Of a stretch of 64,000 nt of DNA, positions 15,001 to 27,000 are shown piece by piece. Made by a program: the position numbers and the translations under genes. Within the stretch, counting starts at the first letter, position 1, and each line of letters begins with the position of its first letter. The stretch comes from Prostheceraeus crozeri (lineage: Eukaryota; Platyhelminthes; Polycladida; Euryleptidae), in the NCBI GenBank assembly GCA_907163375.1, contig CAJQUW010002986.1:252001-316000 (forward strand), in the 5' to 3' direction. Below the pieces are notes generated by a model. The model did not search any database. It saw only the letters and a program-made list of their open reading frames with translations, and had not been told where the DNA came from.

Positions 15001-18000
15001 AGTGCCGATGAGCGGCTCAAAGAATATCGTGATGCTCGTGTCGTTGTTCACCACGATTCCACTATTCTATGGGTTCCGCAAGCCTTATTCAAGAGTACGT
15101 GCTCCGTGGAAATTACATACTTTCCATTTGATACCCAAGTAAGTAACAGCATGAATGGTTGGTCAATAATATGCGATGAAAAATATTTATTGAGGTTTAT
15201 TGAGGTCATTATTTAGGTCGGGCAAGTAATACCGGTAGTTATTGCACAGTACGCTAAGTCGGCGCGAAGCGCGAGACTTAGCGTACTGTGCAATAACTAA
15301 CTTATTCCACGAGAACGCAATTGTAGAGGCGCACGCATCTTCATACTTTCATACATACTACATTGTTAAAGTTGGGGAAATACTAACGGCGAAAGTGTCT
15401 CTCCATCAATAGTCTCTCCTCACTCAAACATTTTAAAATTGCGTAATGCGGTGCTAAGTGGAAAAGAGAAAACTCTCTGTTAGGGCATCCCTGACATGGT
15501 CACAGACCGACGATAAAAGAGCAACAGAACCACAGAAAATCAATAATTGCGTAATGTCTTATGAATCGAGCTGGAAAATGATGCTTTTAAGACACGTGTT
15601 GTCTTCCACGCGTTATCTCCCTTCACCCTCGTCTAATTATGTCAAAAATTTGTATCAATTGAAAGGCTTTTTCAAATATAAGTTGTATCAATTATATAAA
15701 TCGCTTCTATTCATTTGGAATAGAAAATAACTTGAAAAACTTGATGTTGGTCTTCGTTTAAATTGATAGTTGCACCGATCTACTCCAACAACCAACTAGC
15801 ATAACATTGGACTATTCAAATGATACAATGATTCGAACATTCATTTCTGTTTCTACTTCAGCGAACGGCGAACATAAAATCCTTAGGCTATTCAAATACT
15901 GCATTGATTCGAATGGCACACATTGATTTCTTTTGCTTTTTTATGGCTTGATTTGCACTGTGTTTATTCAGTTATATTTCATAAATATATTTGGGTCAAA
16001 CGGCAGTCGTTTGAGATACTTATTGGAGTGTTAATTTCAACATCCTTATAAAACCAACCAGATCACTTGATTATTTATAAGCAGTGGCCACTTGATTATT
16101 GCCACTTACTTGAAGCCCGCATTTATTGACTAACGCGAGTATTCTCCGTAACTTGTTCAGTGTCTTGACAGAAAGAATTTCATTGAGAAAACACAGATAA
16201 CGTCCCTCTTTGTAGAAATTGCGTAATGAAACTTGTGAGACGGACAACCTGTTTGATTGTAGACGAGGAAATTATTAGATAAGAGAAACCTGGGCTCTGG
16301 TCAATTGCAGACATTATGGAGTCTGAAATGTAACATTGCGCAACGTGAAAAGGGAAATCTGGATTTTCATACTATTCATACAACTTGTCATCCAACGCTA
16401 TAAAGAGATGATCAATTTACATCGATGAAAGGATAACTAACCGAGATTTTAGTTGTCGCACGGTGTGGTCACTTATTCCCTTCTCGTGGAATAAGAAATG
16501 ATATTCAGTGCGTGTTTCTGAATACGTCTGAAGACCGTCGGTGACGGCTGAAAGGCCTTGCCAATTCAAAATAAAGACATAACATCAATCAGAAGGACTT
16601 TTCTCCATATTTCCTAATTATGACAAGTCCTTTATTCGACGAAATTGCTAATAATTGATGTGCAACGATTCTTAATGATCTAATATTCCAAATGGTTCTG
16701 AAACTACAAAGTAATTCAGGATAACACCGTCCTTAAGGAAAGTCTCGGCAACATATTTTAAACGTCTTTCCCACATCTATGACATGCCACAATTTAAGCC
16801 AGAAAACCAATTGCCTTTTACAGTTTGCTAGGATCGGCTTGATTTTTCTTTATGCAAGCCTTATAACAAGCGATTGACTTTCCCTCGAAGATTTCGGTTA
16901 GGACACAAATGTGTGCAGTTGTACATCGAAGAAAATTCCTGCATTATAAAGTATTTTTCCAAATTTGTATGTAAATGTTTTATGAAAACTTAAAGGTGAA
17001 TGTTTCATCCGATTCAAAGCAACACGCGAATATGCAAAATTAATGCACGATGCTTTACATGTTCAATTCACAACGCAGCCCCTACATACAGAGTGCGACA
17101 ACTTTAAGAAAGTGCAGAAACTTTCTTAGCGAGTTTCAGTATCATCAGAAAGACGACATTGCGACGAGTTGCGACGTGTCGGAAAACGATGATTCTTAGA
17201 CAAAATATTTCAGAAATCATGACATTAGCTCGTCAACAAATAAGTGTCAGATCCGACCTCTGTTACTATCGATTATTCTTTGCGGCAGTGAAGCATAGAC
17301 CCCTAGCAAATAAAGTCGCAGAGAACTGAGGCTTTGAGACGTTCTGCCGGCATAGAGTGGATTGCAAGAAAAACGAATATCTATGTTCTGGAGAAGGTTG
17401 GATGGCCAGAGAGCTCCATCAGCAACTCACTTATTCTGGTCATCTTGTAAGAAGAGGAAAGGAAATCTGAAGAAATTGATCATGAATCCCGGCAGAAAAC
17501 TGGCACAGTGGAACGCACTCCGCAATTTCACCGACATCGGCTTAGTGAATGAGGCACAGACAATGATGGATCGGCCAGATGAGTGGCCGACTCAAGAATG
17601 GGATCGACCATACCCTGACAGACTAAAGGTTCATTCACACCGGACGCGGCGCGGTCCTGCGTGTCTCTGTGTGAACAACCTCACTCTCTGTGTGCCATGA
17701 CCCGATCTCTAGTATTGACTCCTAAATCTAGAGCTATTTAAGCATTGAATTCCTTGGCAGCTTTACACGGAGCGTGTGGCCCACAAGCACTAGTCAGTGT
17801 ACCAGTCGGGATGGCCCAAACTAACTAAAAATATCTAGAGTAGCTAACAGCCTAAAGGACTGCGCAACGGACTTCTCTGAGTTCATCAGCCTTGACTTCG
17901 CCATGCGGCTGAGAATCATAATAGGAACACACAGCACGAGATTGACTAGGGATACAAACAAGACTGTAATACTTACTAGATGTTCCTCTACTTAATATTT

Positions 18001-21000
18001 CACAACCTAATTACAAAAAAATCCGTAAACCAAGAAAGTTGATGACGAGCTTTTGTCTTTTACGCATGAACGTGGCAGTGATTGTGCAAAACGAGGTATG
18101 GCAGGAAACATGCTTTACGTATAATTGGGGTTACGTATAACAGGGTATCATTTTACCGCAATTTTGTGATGCATGTAATTCATATACAAGTCACATTTTT
18201 ACAGTCTGCAATGCCTTGCAGTGATATGAAGCTAATATAACTCCATATCTGCACAATTATTGAGGTTTTGTGGATAATTGATGCGAATGCTGACATGCAT
18301 TCATTTGAACATTTGTATACAGACATTCAATAAACTAGGTCAGTTAGTAGCCACATGTTTACTTCCTGTCTCATGTCGACAAAAGCTAGACCTATTAAAT
18401 ATGAGCATTTGTCGCGAAAAGATTTACAAAACCAATCTTAGGAAAAGTCAGCGAATTAAGAGCTTATCATTCGCAATTCCTGTTCTTTTCTTATCACTCG
18501 GTAGTAATACCTGCTTCTTGTTCAAATATTGACAGAGGATATTATAGATTAAATCCTTAATAAGTTTCAAAGTAATCACCTGAATCGTTTAGTTTTACAA
18601 GAAATCAAATATTTGCTTGTAACAACTACTTGTAGACTTTCAAATTTTGTGACAATCTCATTAATGAAAAGAGGAAGTGATCGTTGGATCCTTATGACCT
18701 CAATTATTACTATCACAGTCATGCCGCTGCCCTTCATCATTGATTATATTTTAGCTTATTGAACCAATTAGAATTTTGACGTTCAGACTTCAGTCTGTCT
18801 GAAGTTCAATGACTCATGAATTTAGATTTAAGGCAAAAATAATGATGTAAAGTATATTGAATTAACTCGTGAACTTGACAGTTTAAAATACTTTAAAGAG
18901 CGAATCATTTCTTTTTGCAAAAATGCAACAAATATTGAGCATCTCTCATCATTTCAACCTGTATTGCACCAACACTATCGTCTATATGAAATTAGGAGGA
19001 CGACTACATTTCCAATGCATGCGAAAACATCCTATAGTGAGCAATCCAATATTTCCCCTGGTGTGTCTGACCTGAAATATATAAGTCAAAATTTGCTTGA
19101 AAAGTGAGTTACAGAGCTACCGAAATTCGCATTTTGTCCACATTTCCAGGCTTCATTTTGTTTTTTAAGCATGAGCACGGCAGTGATTATGGAAAATTAC
19201 TGTGAAGATGCAAGATGACGAAAGAGACTTCAGCCATTAACATGATCACATTTTTTCCTTTGGCTCTCATGGTCAAAATTGGTAGGACTCCGTGCATATA
19301 AAAAATTAACTCTACAATAAAGAACGAACTTTTCCGATAAAATGTTCTGTTCTTTAATAAATGTCTCTTTCACTTTTCAAATATACGAGCACGCTTCTTA
19401 CATAGATTAAATCCATTATTTAATAGGAGGCATAATCATCTTCATCGCTTGGTTTTACGAAAAATCAAACATTTACTTGTAACAACAATTATCAGACGAT
19501 TATTTCCTGTCTGCTAAACGAGTAAACCTTGGGACAATCTCCTTTAAATGGAATACAATTTTCCCTTGAATATAATATTCCCAATCTACGTCAGCTTCAT
19601 TTGTATTAGGAGACAATCGCTGGTTGTATTCTATTCACATCGCATTGATTAGCAATAGTCTTCATTCTTCTTTCAATTCTTATTCTCAATAGTTGCACTT
19701 CCTCCTTGATTTGAATTTTATTGATTTCTCAAAGATACTCTCTGCAAAATGCTGTCGAGTGCACACTTTGATACTTATCAATTTTAATGTCTAACTCAAT
19801 AAGTGATTTAGCATGTGAACTCATCTTGAAAAAGATTTCCTGAACATTTTTGACTTAAATTTAAACACAACAGACTAAAGCAATTGAATTGAGTAAATAT
19901 AGACAATCGATAGACAACCCGCTATGGCCAAACACTCCAGCTATAGCAAATACAGATGTTGCGATTCAACCAGAGCACTGTGCTACCCCCAGAGCTGCAT
20001 AGAAAATGAAGACGGATCCAACACAGACGAAGTCCAACAACTTAGCTAAGTTTCTTACTTTGATGGCTCATGAGCTAAAATGAACCTAAGGAGAGCATCA
20101 TTTTCTGTCTATATATTTATGTCTTCACTCTATTCATTTAGGCTACGCATTAATTTTTGTTGTAACTGGTTTAATTACATGATATATTAATAAATGAATT
20201 GATTATAATAAATAATAATAAAATTATAATAAAAATAAATAAAATGAAACTTATAAATTAATAGTAAATTTTAGTACATGTAAAATGAACATTAGAAAAT
20301 AATAAATTGTGATTAAATGCTAATTACCTACACATATTGTCACTATTAGATCAAAGATAATAAAATCAAGACATTATTTGATCATTTTCAATTGCATGAT
20401 CATGAAGTCATGAAGAATGCTCTGTACTTTCAAGAAGTCTACTCTAATCATCCTTTTATTTAAAACCTGAGATTTCTTTAGAAAAGGTACTGCATGTGCT
20501 CCAACCGTTAAGGTGACATCGGGGATGTAATCGAGTTCAGGATATTAAAACCGTGACTGTCTCGAGCATTTCTGAATCACTGCCAGTCAAAACTCATTGG
20601 AGTTACATTTCTCTCCGACCATTGATTTTCCATTAAATGTGACAATAAATGAAGAACAATGACAATTTTATTTCTACTCTTTATGTTGTGATATGTAGGC
20701 CTACATATTGGAGACAAAGCTAAGTCAGTCGACAAACAAAATCAGACATTTTTGTCGCATTAACTTCACGATAGAAAATAACACACTTGAAAACAGCCGG
20801 AACTACAGCGCTTTGAGTTGTGAAAAGTTGTGAGTTCTACTGATAGTATAGAACTGTAGCCTTCGACAAACTCCAATTAAGTTCCCATTATTGCCATTGA
20901 CGTTATAAACTTGAATGTTTGAACTATTTCACAATGAATTTATACCATATAGAAATGATATCGTAGTATGACAAGCTAAGCAATCCATTTTTGTGGAGCA

Positions 21001-24000
21001 GTCATTTGATAATTTAAGTATTCAGCCCATCGATAGGGACACCGAACTTTTGACAAGTTCATCTGCTTGTTCTTTCAAAATCTATTGTTGTTGATAGGAT
21101 TTAGTCTACACAAATTCCCCTCCCTTGTCCTTAAGTCACAAAATATCCCTTTCTATATGAAATCCTGTTCATGCGGAAACCATTGAGACTCTAAAGTTTA
21201 AATCAAAATTCTCCAGCCGGTATATTCGAGTCAGAATGAACTGGGACGACAACCCTCTCGGGATGTTTAAACTCAAGCCTTCAAAAATAGCTTATTTTTG
21301 TCAACGCTTAAATGAACATCTTTCAACAATAAAATATCTGCCTTAATAGTGAATTCAAATTCTATTACTGAAACATTTTGATAAATTTTTAATTTCCTGA
21401 ATCTGAGTTTCTGAAAATTGTTGTCATTAAACACGGGTTTTCCATTATCATGTCGTATTTAATGTTCCTTCTTCTCTTGAGTACAATCATTGGTTTGCTT
21501 AGAGGTTTAGTCAAGCTTTAGAGTACAGAGAACATAAGATCTGAATTTAAATGCACTCTTAATCGTCTCGTTGAACGAATAAAGACTATTTAACAACAAT
21601 ATTCTTTCTCAAGGAGATTGATTTTTGAATGTTAGCCCTTCTTGCTGATATCGATAGATGCGATTTTTTTCCAATTCCAACTGTGGGTTGTTGCGTTCGA
21701 TCCTAATGCGGTTGAGGCAATAAGTGCTGCTGAAAGCTTATTAAAAGTTCATCTCTAAATTACTTCTTATAGTTTTTGTAGAATCATTCCCTAGTGATAG
21801 GTAATGCAATCAATCAACCAGCTACAAACCTCGTCGCGATCGTTTATTATAGTAAATTTTTTAATACATGTACAAATTCGTATGCCAGTCGTCCAATAGT
21901 GGCAACCAAACTGTACACATGTATATTGGCACTGCCTAAAGAAGCAGTGCAAAACATCTGCGTGCATGTAACTAATACGTTGGGATTTGACATATATCTT
22001 TCTTATAGAACGTTATGATTTCTTGCAAAAATGTGACACTTGCACTTGCAAAAATTGCAGTCAGACATCAGCACCTCGACTGTCTCCAAAATCATGAAAC
22101 ATCATACATTCAACTGCATCATACAATAAAATCAATTACCCGACGCTGATCTTTTTCCCATCCATATACCATCATTATATAAATGCAACATCCTTTGATT
22201 AAAATTTAAACTATTAGGGCATGCATATATCTCAGAGTACATGATAAAAACCAGTCCTACCGACCTATCGCATATCGGAGTGTGAGCCCGGTGTTTACAC
22301 CACCAAGACCGGGAATGGGTAAATATGAATTAGGACATGTTATCATTAGCACTAACCTCAAATGGCTGCTGATCCTTTAGGTCTGTTATTGATTCCTATT
22401 CCGTTATCTCGAATTTTTGGATTGGTACCAAATCCTGGAAAGGTAGAATAAAAATAAATAGTTTGGCGATAAAGCCTACCAAAAGAATAACAATGACACG
22501 TACAGCGAAAGTGATCACATGGGTATCAATAATTCACTTGAGTTGTTGCTTGAGTGATTGGCTACTTCTTGTCTCAAATGATGAACTGGATTTTCCGTGT
22601 ATGTCGAACATCGCAGGGGAGATCAAGGTTGCTTTGGCAAGGACTGGTTTCTTCTCGTATCCGGATAGTCATATTGAGAACTCAAAATAAAATTTCATCG
22701 TATACAGAGTCTATTTTCTATAAAAGCACACAATTTCCTCTTTTATAATTTTCCATTTAATCTCTCTACTTAAGTTGTTTTCGATTATTTGTAGTATGAT
22801 ACATACATTTTCTTGCATTACTGTTCATTGTTTGCATCATTGTTTCACTTCATTATTGTTTCTTTTGAGTTTTTATCACTTTTGACTCGCAATGTCTCCT
22901 ATCCAATTTTGGGCGTGATCAAGACGAGATAGGCGAACGTCGTCATTTGTGTTTTTATAGAAAATAGACGCAGTATCCGATGAAATTTTATTTTGATTTC
23001 TCAATCAAGGTTGCTTTCTTGGCTAATTTGGCATTAGCTTGTAGAGGTCTGCGTTTGCGACATCGTGTCGCGTTCTTGTCTATGTTGAATTCAATGTATG
23101 TTTTACTTTCGTGTTGAAAGTGCTTCATGGTTGAATTTTAGTTTTAGACAATAAGATAGCTGAACCTGTTCTACATAAAGTCAATCTATGTAGAATCCAC
23201 TTTTGCCACGACAATGAAAGATGAATAAGCAGATTGCTTTCCACTTCATTAGTTACCAAAATGCCACGTAAAATTTGATTGTAAATCAATTCAGGAAAAC
23301 GAGTGTACTGATAAATTATCAGAAAGGTAAATTAGAAACCTACTTTTACGTGAAGATGTAGCCCATGGAACTGTTAACAGATATCCCTGACTGTAACATC
23401 GAACCGGTTATTAACAGTATATCACACTTCCCTGCTGATATACAGTTGTTCTCAAAATGTGGATAAAACCTTTGCTAAGCAATCATTGAAAATTCGCTAT
23501 TAGTAGTACGAGCCACAGAATTAAATATTTTGTTTATCTGCTTCGGTTTGCTAGAAGTGTGATTAATACGAAATTGACGGCACATCGAGGAACCTATCAA
23601 GTGGGCAAAAAGGAATTCCTAATATCTTACAGAGATAGGAAAAAAGTCGTGCGTCGCTTGCGGATTAATGTGAGTTCCAGCAAAGTGCTTCGATTGCCGA
23701 AATTCCTTCAGATTCGAAGAATTCAGATCATTGCGCAAAAGTTTTCTCCATAATGTCGGCCCTTCCGATCATTATTAGAAAAGTAGCAGGCGTATGAAAA
23801 TTAGTTCACTTGATGTTTTCACATCCTCTCCTCGGCACTGCATAGTGCATACACTGAATCGAATTTTAACCAGACGATGTGTGTTTTGGTGTGTGCGAAG
23901 TGATCTCATAGCACACATCTCTCACTGGCTCTGGTGTCCTCTGCTGACAGGTTATTGTTTGCCATTTCCAATTGCAAGCGATACACGAATTATACATTCG

Positions 24001-27000
24001 AGAAGGAGCAACTTGTCTAATTCTGTGATGTGCCATTTCGATATTAAGGCTACATATAACCGTTCCTTTCTAGGAAACCGAAGCGCGCGCAGATGAATCT
24101 AATTCTGTGATACGAGCCGTATGTGCAAGACATCAGTTGTTCTCATGGCAAGCTCGTGTTAAGGCCACTTTCAAGCTTTGAGTTCTATTTTTGAATCGAG
24201 CACCAAATTTCTGGACCCAACCCCCCTCGCGTTGACTTTTAGTCCGAGTCTGTTTTGAAAATTCATGAAGCCCAAATACACTCGTCTGAAATGTAAGCTA
24301 TTGTATCAGTTTCAGATGTATTGTCCAATGACGAATGAGGGATGCTGGAATTGACTTGCTTTCCGTTTAATTTTAGAATGAGTTAGCTCCTTCATAATTC
24401 CTTAATTAATTGCTTTGAATCGAGCACCACCTAATGAAACCGAAATGATCACTATTGGCTTTACAAAATACACTTCGGGTTCGGGTTAACTAAGATGATT
24501 TAGGGATGCTATATAAAAAATGGATGACTTTTGCGATTTCTGAACAATTGTAGCAGACAAGTAATCTTATTTCAATGCACATGAACATATCAAGCCACAG
24601 ACGCCTGATCAATGAAACAAGTGAATGGTCAAGCGAAGGTAATATCAATACATATTTTAAAGCAACGAAATATCTTTTTGTAAACGCAATCTCATTTTGA
24701 AATATATGTGTCTTTGCAGGTATGTAATTTAGAGTTTGGCTCATGGACGTATGATATAACCCAGCTCGATATTCAATGGTGGAAAGATGTTTACACAAAC
24801 GCAACAAATCCCTACGTTGATTTTAGTAACTATGTTGTTAGTAATGAATGGCACACAGACGGAGAAGAAGAACTTGGTACTGGTGAAAATCGCACAAGAC
24901 AGATCAAATCAAGGAGGTTTTATCGCAATGTAACTCAGCGTGACAGTCTCGGACGGGATGTCTTGCGAAGCTATCCTGTGCTACAATACAGAGTGCGGTT
25001 GAAGCGGAATCCAAGTTTTTATGTTTCAATATTGGTTATTCCCTGTATCTTGTTGTCATGTCTGACTCTGGTTTTGTTTTGGCTTCCACCTGAAAGTCCT
25101 GCGAAGATGATGCTAGGTGAGTATTTCTTCTGGCAACAGATGTGAACCACAAGCAATGGAATCACATATCTCAGAGTGCCTTATTGTGTCTTCGGGCAAC
25201 ACTGGTAGCCGCCTGAGTCCTAAGAATATTACGGAAACAACTATCGGGAGGGAGGGGACCAGTGAAAGCGACTAGGCTACGTAATCGCTGAAAATTCACC
25301 GGAAAATCAAATCTTGTTAGTGCTTCAGAACATTAGCAAATTAAGTATGATGCATGTATATATCCTGAAAAAATATATCCTTAAATCCATCAAAAAATTT
25401 TTTAAATATCTTCAAGAATCAGTTGTATAGAACGATGAGTAGTTGCAGGGAGAAGGATATTTAAATCTCTCCGTGCCTACATTTTAAAATGTTTTTGACA
25501 AATCGCAATTAGACTGGGCCAGATTTATCCGATTTTGTTAGATTATTTGTTTTTAATGCGCTTGTTTTCTTATCATTACTTTTGTATGAAATATTTTTCC
25601 AGTTTCCTGTTGAATATTTATTAGATTTAATAGATTAATTATCTACAGATTTAATACTGCATATGCATGTAAGGTTCGAATTCTGTATTTTCCTCATATT
25701 CGTTTTGTAAGATTTTTGATCTAGCCTATATATGGTATAGTGGATGCCCCGAGGTCTTGATACGTTCATCCCCGTAGAATTATTGTGTCTCATACACCCT
25801 TAGCTGAAATGAGAGGAGTTAAATGGAGAAACTTGGCAAAAACGTATATTCCGGAGGGGGTTTGATGAGTCGATTACAGAACAGATTATAGGTCAGGTGA
25901 AGGAGAGGGTTCAGAAAGCGGAAAAAGCGATTATTGTCGCACGGCCTCGAAGATTCTTTAAAGTTACAGTGATTCAAAAAAAGCAAATTAGTTCAGGGGA
26001 CCAAAAATTCACCTTTTTATCTCACGCAATAACTATGAGAGAAAATTTGAATCACTTTTCAAATACAGTCAATATCAAAATTTGAGTCTATTACAGGTTA
26101 ATCACAAAATATTTCTGCAAAGTACGTCCATAAAATTATGAATGAAAGGGCCTACATTTCACAAATTTATGAAAAAAATCAAGACATCCATTAACTTTGC
26201 AGTCAAAGTGAATTTCTTATGTCATTTATAATTTTTTCTACAAATGTTTCATCGATGACATTCAATGGAGAGATTATATGATAGTCCTATTAACGATCTT
26301 TGCTATCAAGATCTTAGGCTACTGTCACGAAGCACAAATGGACAATCAAATATTACACTCATTCAGCAGCACTTGTTATGAGGGGTAGATTCCACCAAAG
26401 CCATTAGGGCAGACATTTCTTAGAGTTAGAACCCTCATTCGACTTCCTGTCAACTGATGTAGACAATATAATTTGAAAAACAAAGACAAGGTCAATTAAG
26501 AACAATGAAATTAAATAAACGATAGGTCAAATTGCCATGCAAAAGATCTGCGGCTGGTAGGATTCGAACTTGCAACCAAGGTTAACTAGACCTGTGCTCT
26601 AACCAACTGAGATACGAGCCACTTACGCGACTCTGTCAATTGGCAGGATCAAACCCTCACCACCACACATCAGTTGTCAAGGCAATAATAATCAATGAAT
26701 AAATGGCACGTCAAAATTGTTACAATTGTGACAATGTAATTTAATATTGACCTTGTCTTCGTTCTATAAATTAAGCAATTAGGTCAATGGTGAACCAAAT
26801 TAATGTAGACAACGTGCACAGAATATCCAGAATCTCATCTTTTAAGAAACCCTAATAACTAGTATTTGCAGGTTTAGCAGGTATTTGCAGAATTACATAC
26901 TGTGGTAGGCTATGGACACATGAATTTTACTTTGGCCTTCGGTCTACATAAGTAGACAATAGGTGCTCTATAACATTTCATGAAGAATTGCTGATGATAT

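Larger units (their letters stand above)
15139..24719 (+). other. nAChR intron of 9.6 kb with repeats
   Basis: GTAAGT to TTGCAG, interrupting the Cys-loop. It contains a perfect hairpin (15236-15299), a pair of inverted 15-mers (15301, 16495), a LINE tail (17250-17600), a MITE end (17623) and a MITE (22673-23005). The stretches 17.8-22.6 kb and 23.0-24.7 kb show no gene or repeat that I can identify; 20160-20300 is almost pure A/T. Confidence 0.65.
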
